NCBI GenBank assembly: GCA_965249005.1
Contig: CBDFLD010000020.1
Location: 124,001-188,000 of the forward strand
Source of the DNA: CBDFLD01 sp965249005
Lineage (GTDB): Bacteria; Acidobacteriota; UBA6911
Reading direction: 5' to 3'
Length of the DNA stretch: 64,000 bases
Position numbers and translations under genes: made by a program. Of the stretch, positions 19,612-27,781 are shown piece by piece. Numbering within the stretch: position 1 is the first letter of the stretch; every line of letters starts with the position of its first letter. The notes under the pieces are model-generated. The model did not search any database. It saw only the letters and a list, made by a program, of their open reading frames with translations, and was not told where the DNA came from.

Positions 19612-19668
19612 GATGCCAACAGGGAATTGGAACCGGTCAGCTTCCCTCGCCGAGCCGGAATAGATAAG

Positions 19669-19826
19669 AGCGATCAGCTTTCAGCCATCAGCGTCTGACC
19701 GGCGCGTCGCGCCGGTCACTTGGTAAAGTAACTGCACTGCACAGCCTGAAAAACGTGGTTCTTGGCGATTTGCTAAGTTACACATATAACAGCAGATCCG
19801 CGAGCAGTTACTGGAGAGCTTACAGC
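19669..19826 (+). repeat. Nested-palindrome intergenic repeat, copy 2
   Basis: Starts with degenerate heptamers (ATCAGCT TTCAGCC ATCAGCG), then the hairpin at 19697-19717, CACTTGGTAA, an outer inverted pair AGTAACTGC...GCAGTTACT enclosing an A+T-richer interior, and CTGGAGAGCT. It is essentially identical, apart from the hairpin's central base and the ends, to copy 5 at 56101, 36 kb away, implying recent spread or conservation. It lies 58 bp after the pump stop codon. Confidence 0.9.
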
Positions 19827-19972
19827 ACAAAAAACTTCATAGCGGCTCGGCGGTTCGCTTGACATTCTTCACTCGTGACTCTGATAGGCACGCCGGCGAC
19901 TTCAAATCGAGACTCGTCGAAGACGGAATTTCACAATGGCTCCGGGACATCCATGCTGAAGCAGCACTCCCC
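19827..19972. other. Short spacer between repeat copy 2 and IS110 locus
   Basis: About 145 bp with no gene-like frame or clear signal. Confidence 0.4.
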
Positions 19973-20005
19973 AAAGCTGACGGCTGAAAGCTCTCCAGAA
20001 ACTGT

Positions 20006-21379
20006 TCACGTTAGTGCTGTAATTGGAACGAGTTGCATGTTGAGCTGCTTTGCCCTTTTGTGAAGGTATCGGATTTGTTGTTCCTGGTATTTGGACTCAT
20101 AGTATTGCATTCCTTTGTCTGCGTATTGTTGGCCGTATTTGAGCATGCGATAGATGATGCGGGCGAGTTTGTGAGCCATGGCAGTAATGGCTTTGGCGGG
20201 ACCGAGGCGAGCACGGAGACGTCGATAGTTGGCCCCTAGGGCGCTTTTGCTGTTCAGGAGGGTGGAGGCAGCCATCCGGAGAGCGTGGGCAGCACGGTTT
20301 TTGATTTGTTTGGTACCGCGTTTAATGACCTTGCCTCCGGTGATGTGATTGCAGGGTGCCAATGCCAACCAGGAGGCGAAGCGCTTCTCAGTTTTCCATG
20401 GGGTTATATCGACACCAACTTCGGAAATGACAGTAGAAGCAGTCATGACATCGATGCCGTCGACGGAAGTAAGGTCCACACCGGTAATGCGATACAGTTC
20501 GGAGTGTAGGTCAAACTGGGGAGCGTTTCCGCTAGGTTTCGACCCCTTGCGTCCCGGCAATGGATCAGCACGGGCATCAATCTTGTTGTCGAAGGTTTGC
20601 ATATGGGCTTGGATGGCTCTGTCACACTCGGCAATTTCTCGCTGGTAGGTCTCGTATAGTTTCAGAGACTGACGCAGGACAAAGAGCAATTCTTGGCGCC
20701 AGTCGCCGTAGAGACTTTTGGCAATACGGTCTCGGGTTGATCGGATTCGGGGGTGTTTGAGTTGAGCGAGCTTGTCTGGGTCTCGTTCACCGTCGAGGAT
20801 GGCACGAATGATGGCAAGTCCCGTGACGCCACTAATGTCACTGATGACGTTAGCCAGTTGGATGTTCATCTCCGTCAGAGCTTTTTGCATGTGTTGAATA
20901 CAACTACTGGCGGTTTTGACGAGATTATCTCGCTGACGCCAGTAGGTTCGAAGCACACGGATCTCGCTAGAAGGACGGTAGGAATTTCTGAGTAACCCGA
21001 AAGTCTCGAGCTTCTGCAGCCATTGACAATCCTGGATGTCGCTTTTACGTCCGGGGACGTTCTTGACATGGTGAGCATTAACTAGTTTGACGGTGAAGCC
21101 ACGAGCTTCCAGGACTTGATACAAAGGAATCCAATAACTGCCGGTAGATTCCATGACGACCGTGTCGATATCGCAGGATTTCAGCCAATCGGCCAACCGA
21201 TGCAGATCGGCCGTGAAGCAATCGAATCGGCGGACCGGTTTAGAATCGCGGTCTGGTGGCACGGCAACGAAGTGCTCTGCACTTGCTACATCGATGCCTG
21301 CAGCATTGAGATTTAGTGGAGGCAATCCGGCAAATGGATCTCGTTTCGATTTGGATCGTGATTTCTTAGGTTTTGACAT
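20006..21379 (-). CDS. IS110-family DEDD recombinase/transposase
   Basis: 457 residues from the ATG at 21377-21379, which has the ribosome site GAGGAG; a 70-codon in-frame extension upstream is non-coding. The N-terminal RuvC-like domain starts with NLNAAGIDVASAEHFVAV (first Asp) and continues VVMESTGSYWIPLYQVLEARG (Glu) and GRKSDIQDCQWLQKL (Asp pair). The C-terminal Transposase_20 domain has TSVDGIDVMTASTVISEVG, HITGGKVIKRGTKQIKNRAA and LRMAASTLL, where the recombination serine is expected. Complete, apparently functional. Confidence 0.95.
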   Translation of the reverse strand: MSKPKKSRSKSKRDPFAGLPPLNLNAAGIDVASAEHFVAVPPDRDSKPVRRFDCFTADLHRLADWLKSCDIDTVVMESTGSYWIPLYQVLEARGFTVKLVNAHHVKNVPGRKSDIQDCQWLQKLETFGLLRNSYRPSSEIRVLRTYWRQRDNLVKTASSCIQHMQKALTEMNIQLANVISDISGVTGLAIIRAILDGERDPDKLAQLKHPRIRSTRDRIAKSLYGDWRQELLFVLRQSLKLYETYQREIAECDRAIQAHMQTFDNKIDARADPLPGRKGSKPSGNAPQFDLHSELYRITGVDLTSVDGIDVMTASTVISEVGVDITPWKTEKRFASWLALAPCNHITGGKVIKRGTKQIKNRAAHALRMAASTLLNSKSALGANYRRLRARLGPAKAITAMAHKLARIIYRMLKYGQQYADKGMQYYESKYQEQQIRYLHKRAKQLNMQLVPITALT

Positions 21380-21620
21380 ACAATTTTCTCCTCGATTTAG
21401 GATCGAGGGCTCGGCCCGGTTGCGGGTCGGTTTGAGAATCTCTCCAACGGGGTCGAGTCTCCCACGCCAAAAGACCGGGAAATCACGCCACCAAACAAGT
21501 GACCGCCAAAGAACCGGAACCACGCTGATAGACGGGCATAGAAGCACCAATGCTTTCTCGGTTTTAACTGCCGAGCCTCGTCCTAGCATGATGGCACGGA
21601 CGAACTATTGGCGGACAGTT
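21380..21620 (-). ncRNA. Candidate IS110 bridge-RNA region (5' non-coding end)
   Basis: The 240 bp between the transposase ATG and the element border contain no plausible gene. In studied IS110-group elements this end makes a structured bridge RNA with target- and donor-binding loops. Several short inverted pairs are visible (for example CTCGGC/GCCGAG), but I have not derived a fold. The assignment is by position only. Confidence 0.4.
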
Positions 21621-21675
21621 TCTTTACCAAGTGACCGGCGCGACGCGCTGGTCAGACGCTGATAGCTGACAGCTA

Positions 21676-22719
21676 CTATGCTTCGAAAAACCGGCGGACG
21701 TTGTCGGATTCCAGCAGGCGCGCGCCTTGGTGCTGACCCTTCTCGAAGGTTCGCATGATGGTCGAGTGGTCCAGGCAGAGAAATCCTGCTTCTATCTTGT
21801 GATCCGGCGCTATCACGAGTAATTGACCTTCCTCGATGGCGTGCGCCACCGGGGGATAAGCGTTCAGACTTCGGAGCCGAGAGCTCGTCTCCCATAGGTT
21901 GCCGTCTGGGTCGCAACAAAAGATCACCGTCTTGGTTGGCCCCACCCAGTCCTTCAAACACTGAAACCTTGGGTCCTCCTGGAAGCGTGCCATGGGCATC
22001 TTCAGGGCGAATCCCCCGTCCATGAACTTGCAATTCGAGTCCGCGCCATGGGGATGGCCATTCGTTCCGAGCTCCGCGGGAGCCAGGGGTGATCCCATGG
22101 CCAGCGGCACGAGACACGATGCCTCGATCACGCCGTGGTAGTTCTCGGGAGTCAAGAGTCGAGCATACTCCGAACACAAACCGGAGGGAAGGTTGGAGGC
22201 AAAGACCACAGGGTCTTCGGCGTACCCTGTGGGAAGATACTTCATGGAGCGAGGAAGCTTACGGGTCATAGACTTCGCGAAGAAACGGATAAGATCTTGC
22301 GTGCCGATCGGTTTTTGATCCAGTCGCCGAACCCGTGTGGTGAAGAGCAACAGTTTCCTCGACGAACCGTTCTCGAACACGGCCGCGACTTCCTTCTCTT
22401 CCATCACGTATCGAATGGAACGATGAAGGTGATCCCTAAACCTCCCCCACCCCCCGAGGCTCACTCGTCCCTCGGGATGGTCCGCCAACTCGGCCGTGCC
22501 TTTCGTGCCCCCCGTACCCCAATTTTCCCAGCCCTTCAGGACGGTTTGCTCGGTTCCCGTGGCGACGTCGGCTGCTGCGTATCCCCCGGCGGATGCGCCC
22601 ATGCTTGTCTCGGGGTAGCATCCGTGGTGACGGCTCCATTTCATGAACTCGTGTATGACGCCCCCCTGCCATGCCCCCCGTCCTGCACCGCCCGAGTCCA
22701 GGATCCAGCAAAACTTCAT
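21676..22719 (-). CDS. Patatin-like phospholipase
   Basis: 347 residues from ATG 22717-22719 (GAGAGG ribosome site seven bases before); 14 more residues are possible from 22761. The oxyanion loop DSGGAGRGAWQGG, the nucleophile elbow MGASAGG (GxSxG) and the second catalytic residue in MDGGFALK (DGG) form the Ser-Asp dyad of patatins. No signal peptide, so probably cytoplasmic or membrane-associated. The family hydrolyses lipid acyl esters. It ends beside the right half of repeat copy 3. Confidence 0.88.
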   Translation of the reverse strand: MKFCWILDSGGAGRGAWQGGVIHEFMKWSRHHGCYPETSMGASAGGYAAADVATGTEQTVLKGWENWGTGGTKGTAELADHPEGRVSLGGWGRFRDHLHRSIRYVMEEKEVAAVFENGSSRKLLLFTTRVRRLDQKPIGTQDLIRFFAKSMTRKLPRSMKYLPTGYAEDPVVFASNLPSGLCSEYARLLTPENYHGVIEASCLVPLAMGSPLAPAELGTNGHPHGADSNCKFMDGGFALKMPMARFQEDPRFQCLKDWVGPTKTVIFCCDPDGNLWETSSRLRSLNAYPPVAHAIEEGQLLVIAPDHKIEAGFLCLDHSTIMRTFEKGQHQGARLLESDNVRRFFEA

Positions 22720-22936
22720 CTTTGCCCTCTCACGACCCATGTCAAACCTGTCCCAGGACAAAGATACTGTGTCACTGAAACGGCTTCAAGCTGGAGCCCG
22801 GACACAACGGCGTTGATTCGTATCTGTGAGTTACCCGGGTGCGCCCTCCGGTAGCCTGACGACCGGCCAAAACCGAGATCCGGGGCGCGCCATTCTTTGC
22901 TAAAGAGCGTATGGATCGGTTCCGATGTGATTAAGT

Positions 22937-23287
22937 ATGAGAAACCAATGGATCATGGGTCTGATCAAGGAGTCCGACATCTCCCTTGTGCCCCAGCGAT
23001 CAGGTGCCTGCACGACATCGGGTTTTATCGAGATCATCACGGAAACGGATCGCTTTACCATTTCTCCCGGGCAGGAGTTTGAACTCGCGAATTCGGAACA
23101 TCTCATCATTCACAAGGAAGATAACGTGGACCGGATTCCGTGGAAACTGATCAAGGACATCCGATGTGAGGATCCCGTGGAGGCGGTAGACGACGCCGTG
23201 AGTGCCGCGGAGCCGCCCAGGCATCTTTGGTTTTCATTCAATTCTTGGATCTCCAAGTTTTCGTTCTCCCACAAAGACGGCGATTGA
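22937..23287 (+). CDS. Small hypothetical protein, 116 aa
   Basis: A compact protein with a beta-rich first half (TTSGFIEIITETDRFTISPGQEFELANSEHLIIHKED) and a charged C-terminus. No motif recognised. Codon use resembles the surrounding genes, and a zinc-ribbon gene follows 66 bp later on the same strand. Confidence 0.55.
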   Translation: MRNQWIMGLIKESDISLVPQRSGACTTSGFIEIITETDRFTISPGQEFELANSEHLIIHKEDNVDRIPWKLIKDIRCEDPVEAVDDAVSAAEPPRHLWFSFNSWISKFSFSHKDGD

Positions 23288-23353
23288 AGTTCTTGACGCT
23301 GGCAAGCCGATCCTTGCAGCCGATCCTTATAGAGAGCGTCGCACGGTAGCTGT

Positions 23354-24121
23354 ATGTTGACCTGTCCCAAATGTAGTTGCTATCAGAACGATGGCCCGGA
23401 GTGCCGTCGGTGCGGCATTGTCTTCGCTCGCTTCAAGCACCAAATTTCTTCCCATTCGATGAAACGTCCAGAGATTCCAAGCGATCCACGCACCGGTATC
23501 CTTCGACGCTCTTGGCGCATTTTTCGCTGGGTCTGGCTTGCCGCCAGCATCTTCATGCTGATCCTTGTTCTCCGGCCCTCGTCACCGCCCAGGGTTGATA
23601 AGGATCCTCTGGCGGAGAAGAGAGCCCAACTCAAGATTCACCGGCACGAGACCGCGACTGCCGCAGGACGACCTCATCAGTTACGCCTGGACGAGGCTGA
23701 GCTGAATGCGCTGGTGGAGCCCCGGGTAGTGACTGCGAAAAAAGCCCGCGATCCTGAGTTCCCCGCAAACAATCCCGAGCCTCAGATACAAGACGATATC
23801 ACCGTTGCGGAGGTCCAGGCTGCAGTGGAGGACGTCAAGCTCGACCTGCTCGACGATCGCGTCCGTGCCTATGTAGGATTCAATCTCTACGGAAAAACGT
23901 TGTCATTGCTTCTGGAAGGCAGGCTGGAGGTCGTTGATGGTTATCTTCGATTCCAACCGGTGAAGGGAAAGTTCGGCTCCTTGCCACTGCCCGGACCGAC
24001 GCTGGATGCTGCCGTTGAGCGTCTATTTGAATCCGCCGAAAACCGCGAAAAGTTTCTGCTTCCTTCAAATGTTCGCGATGTAAAGATCGAAAACAGCAAT
24101 CTCGTCGTCTCTTACCGCTGA
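23354..24121 (+). CDS. Zinc-ribbon membrane-anchored protein, 255 aa
   Basis: Residues 4-21 are a zinc ribbon (CPKCSC...CRRCG), followed by a basic linker, one transmembrane helix (about 55-72, WVWLAASIFMLILVL) and an extracytoplasmic domain with an alpha/beta repeat (VEDVKLDLLDDRVRAYVGFNLYGKTLSLLLEGRLEVVDGYLRFQPVKGKFGSLPLP) resembling DUF2993/LmeA-like lipid-binding folds. So a cytoplasmic zinc-binding head is joined to a periplasmic domain. Function unknown. Confidence 0.8.
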   Translation: MLTCPKCSCYQNDGPECRRCGIVFARFKHQISSHSMKRPEIPSDPRTGILRRSWRIFRWVWLAASIFMLILVLRPSSPPRVDKDPLAEKRAQLKIHRHETATAAGRPHQLRLDEAELNALVEPRVVTAKKARDPEFPANNPEPQIQDDITVAEVQAAVEDVKLDLLDDRVRAYVGFNLYGKTLSLLLEGRLEVVDGYLRFQPVKGKFGSLPLPGPTLDAAVERLFESAENREKFLLPSNVRDVKIENSNLVVSYR

Positions 24122-24205
24122 GCGTTATCCGCGAACCGCTTCCGCTCCTCGCCGCTTCTTCTGCTCTATGACTTTTTGTGCTGATCTCCTATCATTGGGT
24201 CACGG

Positions 24206-24580
24206 ATGCCTCGGGAAATCGGCAAGAAGGAAGAAGGGCGGCTCGGCAAGGCGCGAAACATATGGATTGCCACGGTGCGCCCCGATCAACGCCCGCATTT
24301 GGTTCCCGTGTGGTTTGTCTGGGCAGACAAACGGTTCTTCATCTGCATCGAACCGAAGAGCATCAAAGCTAGAAATCTGCGTGAAAATGAACATGTGTCC
24401 CTGGCGCTGGAAGAAGGAAGCAAGCCTATCATCTGTGAAGGAGCCGCTCGTGTCGTTCGTAAGCCGTGGCCTCACGCCGTGGTCCAGGCCTTCGCGGGGA
24501 AGTACGGCTGGAAGATCTCCGAAGACACCCGCTACACGCGACTCGTCGAAGTAACGCCGCAAAAATTCCTGATCTGGTAG
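24206..24580 (+). CDS. Pyridoxamine-5'-phosphate-oxidase-fold flavin/F420-binding protein
   Basis: 124 residues. The split-barrel signature is clear: ARNIWIATVRPDQRPHLVPVWFVWADKRFFICIEPKSIKARNLRENEHVSLALEE, the beginning of the PNPOx-like family whose members bind FMN or F420 and reduce diverse substrates. A short C-terminal part (YGWKISEDTRYTRLVEVTPQKFLIW) closes the barrel. A hairpin (CGCGGG/CCCGCG, 24581-24603) follows the stop and may terminate transcription. Confidence 0.85.
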   Translation: MPREIGKKEEGRLGKARNIWIATVRPDQRPHLVPVWFVWADKRFFICIEPKSIKARNLRENEHVSLALEEGSKPIICEGAARVVRKPWPHAVVQAFAGKYGWKISEDTRYTRLVEVTPQKFLIW

Positions 24581-24651
24581 CGCGGGGTCAGAGATCCCGC
24601 GTGAGCGATAGGGGTAGGGAGGCCCGATTGAGTTCGATCCCCCCTCCCTCC

Positions 24652-24684
24652 GAACCGTACGTGCGGTTCTCCCGCATACGGCTC
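24652..24684 (-). ncRNA. Group II intron domain V
   Basis: A 33-nt hairpin reading GAGCCGTATGCGGGAGAACC... on the minus strand. The stem-internal pair ACCGCACGTACGGT is the well known domain V shape of this intron class. Domain VI (24609-24650) with a Gly-rich purine stem follows. Confidence 0.88.
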
Positions 24685-24698
24685 TCCAGTTGGTGGTC

Positions 24699-26045
24699 TT
24701 ACCTCGACGAGGATTGACGGACCAAGCCATGGGCAGTCGCCAAGGAATACAGCCCGTGCTCAGCAAAGTAGGAATTCCGCCAGCGTTGATGATCTCGCCC
24801 GCGGCCACGTCCCTTCCGACCGCATCGCTTTCGCAGTATCGATCGCAGTCGCATCCGGACCCAGCCATCTATGGGCTCAAAGGTGTTGCTGTGACTCTGC
24901 TTGAAGTACTCAAACCAGCCTCGCAGCGTCGCGTTCACATCCTCGATGATGTATGCCAGACTGTGGCCATGGGCACGTTTTGTTTTCGCCCGGATGGTCG
25001 TTCTGAGTTTCTTCAGGCTCTTCTTCCGTGGCCAGCGATACTGGGCTCGAAAGTGATACCCCAGAAAGTCAAATCCCTCCGTCTCAGCATCCACAATTCG
25101 CGTCTTCTCCGGATGAAGCGTCAGACCAGCTTCCGAAGTCCACGCCTGTACCAGAGCCAAGGCCGCCTCTGCTTCTTCTCGCGTACGACACAAGATGACA
25201 AAGTCATCAGCGTAGCGCACCATTTGAAAGCCTCGCTTGGCCATCAGGTGATCGAGCGGATTGAGGTAAACGTTCGAAAGCAAGGGACTGATCACGGCGC
25301 CTTGCGGACTACCAGATTCTGGAGTCCACTGCTTCAGACCATCCATGATCCCTTGCTTAAGAAACTGCTCAATCAGTCGGAGCACCCGGCCGTCGCTGAC
25401 TTTCTCTCGCACGCGTGCCATCAACTTATCATGCGGAATCGAATCGAAATAGCCTTTCAAATCCGCGTCCACAACGTAGCCGTAGCCACTCTTCCTCAGC
25501 TCAACAACACGTCGAAGCGCGTCCTTGCAGCTGAGTCCGGGTCGAAAGCCGTAGCTATGCTCGGCAAACTCCCGCTCGAAGATCGGTTCCAGCACGTTGC
25601 GAAGCGCGGTTTGAACTACACGGTCGCGCACCGTCGGGATACCGAGTGGTCGCTTTTCCTCACCTCCCGGCTTTGGGATCCACACGCGTCGGACCGCGTG
25701 TGGCACGTAGGTGCGTTTCTGCAAGGCTTGTGCGATGCGTCCCAGGTTCTTGTCTCGGTGTTGCGAGAACTCATCTATCGTCACGTGATCCACGCCAGCG
25801 GCTCCCCTGTTCCCGGCCACTTGTATGTATGCCGAGAGCAGGTTAGCTTCCGCAAACACCTTGTCGATCAGTCGGGCCCATTTCCCTCCTTGCGCTCCAG
25901 CCTCGAGTGCCGTCAACATGCGGTCCGTCCAAACCGTCGCTTCCGTCCACCTCCATCGGCTGCGGACTTCTCCGTCGGGTTGAGTCCGAGGGCGTTTCCG
26001 ACCTCTAAACACTGCGCCCGGTTGTTGTTCCGACTGTTCGGTCAT
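24699..26045 (-). CDS. ltrA: Group II intron reverse transcriptase/maturase
   Basis: 448 residues. RT blocks are complete: IPKPGGEEKRPLGIPTVRDRVVQTAL, the SYGFRPGLSCKDAL block, VVDADLKGYFDSIPH, GSPQGAVISPLLSNVYL and the catalytic YADD. The maturase X domain follows (LRGWFEYFKQSHSNTFEPIDGWVRMRLR). No HNH endonuclease is present, consistent with class C introns. Nothing looks broken, so splicing and retrohoming are plausible. A long open frame on the opposite strand is a shadow. Confidence 0.95.
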   Translation of the reverse strand: MTEQSEQQPGAVFRGRKRPRTQPDGEVRSRWRWTEATVWTDRMLTALEAGAQGGKWARLIDKVFAEANLLSAYIQVAGNRGAAGVDHVTIDEFSQHRDKNLGRIAQALQKRTYVPHAVRRVWIPKPGGEEKRPLGIPTVRDRVVQTALRNVLEPIFEREFAEHSYGFRPGLSCKDALRRVVELRKSGYGYVVDADLKGYFDSIPHDKLMARVREKVSDGRVLRLIEQFLKQGIMDGLKQWTPESGSPQGAVISPLLSNVYLNPLDHLMAKRGFQMVRYADDFVILCRTREEAEAALALVQAWTSEAGLTLHPEKTRIVDAETEGFDFLGYHFRAQYRWPRKKSLKKLRTTIRAKTKRAHGHSLAYIIEDVNATLRGWFEYFKQSHSNTFEPIDGWVRMRLRSILRKRCGRKGRGRGRDHQRWRNSYFAEHGLYSLATAHGLVRQSSSR

Positions 26046-26483
26046 CCCGCATCCACCTCCCTGCGTCCCTTTGCTCCACGAGTGTTAGCTCGCTTCTTCG
26101 CTACTATGGACGCTCTGACTCCTGAGCTACCGGCTCTTCGGCTCTCCTTCGAGTATGAACTCCGTCTTGGCTGTCGCTCAGGTCTCCCTGCTTTACGTGT
26201 TTGGCCTTCAGAGCATTCCGTCCCCAACCACCTGACTGCCCCTGCCGTCGCTTTTGCACACAACCCCTCAGCGCGACAGGCCTTTCGGGCTTCGCCATTA
26301 CCTAGCAGGCTCGCCAGTCAGCCCGGCCGAAACGGGTTCGCTTTACTACGGACTGCTCGTTCACCTCCAGTTGCTCTCCACCCCCTTTCACAAGGACGCA
26401 GTTACTTTCAGTTACAGGCCGGAGTGTGTATGCCTGACGAGGACTTTCACCTCGCTAGCCAAACACGCTCGCAGGCGCACTAG

Positions 26484-26504
26484 GTCTCCCACGCCGTGGG
26501 AGAC
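26484..26504. terminator. Hairpin at the intron insertion site (candidate terminator)
   Basis: Arms of 9 bp, GTCTCCCAC and GTGGGAGAC, around GCC, perfectly matched. Without a strong T-run it is only a candidate terminator, but it is exactly adjacent to the intron's 5' end, matching the known class C target preference. It lies 160 bp upstream of mutY. Confidence 0.65.
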
Positions 26505-26662
26505 TCGGCAGAACCCCAAGCGTCTCTCGGAGATGGACGCCTACCTAAGGCTCCCACTTTGCTGGTTGCCGATACCCTCAATGAAAGCAGCAGGCGGAAA
26601 GCGCACGACGGAAGCCGGAAAGCGTACCGGGCGGCACGCCCGGTACAGTACAATCGTTTTCA

Positions 26663-27781
26663 ATGGGAGAGCAGACGAGTTATCCCAGCTGGGATACTGC
26701 AAAGATCCAGCGGTTCCGCAGACGACTCGTGCGCTGGTACGGGCGTCACGGCCGGAAACTTCCCTGGCGCGATCAGCCCGAGCCTTACCATGTGTGGATT
26801 TCGGAAATCATGTTGCAGCAAACTCAAGTCCGGACCGCCTTGCCGTTTTACCAGCGCTTCCTGTTGCGGTTTCCCACTATTGAGTCTCTCGCACAGGCAA
26901 AGGAAACGGCCGTGCTGGCTGCCTGGGCCGGGCTTGGCTACTACTCCAGGGCTCGGAACCTGCACCGGGCCGCACGGATCGTCTCTGAGAATGGGGGAGG
27001 TTTCCCGTCAAGCTACGATGAGATTCTTCGGCTTCCCGGAGTCGGCCGGTACACGGCCGGTGCGATACTCTCCATTGCCTTGAACCAGCCCTACCCGATC
27101 GTCGATGGAAACGTCCGGAGAGTCATGATGCGACTCCACGGCCTCGAGGGTCGAGTCCCCGAGTCCTTTTTTTGGAATCAAGCCAGTGCCTGGGTATCCA
27201 AGAGGAATCCATCGGATTTTAATCAAGGGGTCATGGAGCTCGGGGCCCTCGTTTGTCTCCCCAAGAATCCCTCCTGCTCGCTTTGCCCCGTGCAATCGTT
27301 CTGCCAAGCGAAGGCGAGAGGAATGCAGGATCGGATCCCGCCGGCCAAGACGCAAGATCGGCAACAGTCGATGCGCCTGGTCACCCTGGTGATCAAGAGA
27401 GGGCCGTCCGTTGTTGTGCAAAGGACCGGGTCGGGAGACGAGGCGAGCTTTATCCCGGGAAAATGGCGCCTGCCGACAATCCGTCGAAACGCAAACGAAT
27501 CGGCCCTCACGAGGGCAGGTGAGCTTGCGCAAAGCGTACTGGGACGCTCGCCGCGTCTCCGGGATTGCGGGAGCATCCGGCATTCGATCACCTTCCGGCG
27601 TCTTCAAATTGCCGTTTTTTGCGCCGAGGTTCACCGACCGCTGTCCGATTCCATCAGGCCTCCTGATTCCATCAGGCCGCTTGATTTCATCGGGCCGCCG
27701 TTCCGTTGGATCCGGGCGAAAGAGAATGAAACCTATCTCACGTCGTCCGCCTTCCGAAAAGCGCTCCGGGCCTCGGAATAG
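26663..27781 (+). CDS. mutY: A/G-specific adenine DNA glycosylase
   Basis: 372 residues. MutY removes adenine opposite 8-oxoguanine. HhH-GPD core: WISEIMLQQTQV (catalytic Glu about residue 48), AGLGYYSRARNLHRAA, LPGVGRYTAGAILSIAL and PIVDGNVRRV (Asp). The iron-sulfur loop is C-x6-C-x2-C-x5-C (CLPKNPSCSLCPVQSFC). A NUDIX-like C-terminal domain follows. The region near residues 325-345 has a threefold 18-bp tandem repeat (DSIRPP-DSIRPL-DFIGPP), which slightly enlarges the last domain. Start at ATG 26663. Confidence 0.95.
   Translation: MGEQTSYPSWDTAKIQRFRRRLVRWYGRHGRKLPWRDQPEPYHVWISEIMLQQTQVRTALPFYQRFLLRFPTIESLAQAKETAVLAAWAGLGYYSRARNLHRAARIVSENGGGFPSSYDEILRLPGVGRYTAGAILSIALNQPYPIVDGNVRRVMMRLHGLEGRVPESFFWNQASAWVSKRNPSDFNQGVMELGALVCLPKNPSCSLCPVQSFCQAKARGMQDRIPPAKTQDRQQSMRLVTLVIKRGPSVVVQRTGSGDEASFIPGKWRLPTIRRNANESALTRAGELAQSVLGRSPRLRDCGSIRHSITFRRLQIAVFCAEVHRPLSDSIRPPDSIRPLDFIGPPFRWIRAKENETYLTSSAFRKALRASE

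Larger units (their letters stand above)
19999..21620 (-). mobile_element. IS110-family element inside a repeat copy
   Basis: Approximate ends are set by where the flanks stop matching the repeat family. The transposase stop is only 7 bp from the left border, and about 240 bp of non-coding DNA precede the ATG, the arrangement of the IS110 group, whose 5' non-coding end encodes a bridge RNA in characterised members. The borders read AAACTGT...ACAGTTT, an inverted pair, echoing AGTAACTGC...GCAGTTACT in the empty repeats. No target duplication is expected for this family. Confidence 0.85.
19973..21673. repeat. Repeat copy 3, split by the IS110-family element
   Basis: The left part (19973-20010) matches the repeat's outer arm (heptamers, AGCTCTCCAG, then AACTG.TC.CG) and the right part (21613-21673) matches the opposite arm (ACAGTTTCTTTACCAAGTG, hairpin at 21633-21653, then heptamers). 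The repeat's usual interior of about 75 bp is replaced by the IS110 element. The hairpin here has one G:U-type change in the arm. Confidence 0.8.
24608..26480 (-). mobile_element. Group II intron, bacterial class C-like (about 1873 bp)
   Basis: Read on the minus strand, the intron starts GTGCGCC at 26480 and ends with ...CCTACCCCTAT at 24608. Domain V is readable (24652-24684) and the maturase lies in domain IV. A perfect 9-bp-arm hairpin (GTCTCCCAC/GTGGGAGAC, 26484-26504) immediately precedes the 5' splice site; class C introns prefer sites just after terminator-like hairpins, so position and domain V together support class C. Exact exon junction bases are inferred. Confidence 0.9.

Noticed and set aside
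24690..26483. 597-codon open frame opposite the group II maturase
   Set aside because: Antisense shadow; the maturase carries complete RT motifs.
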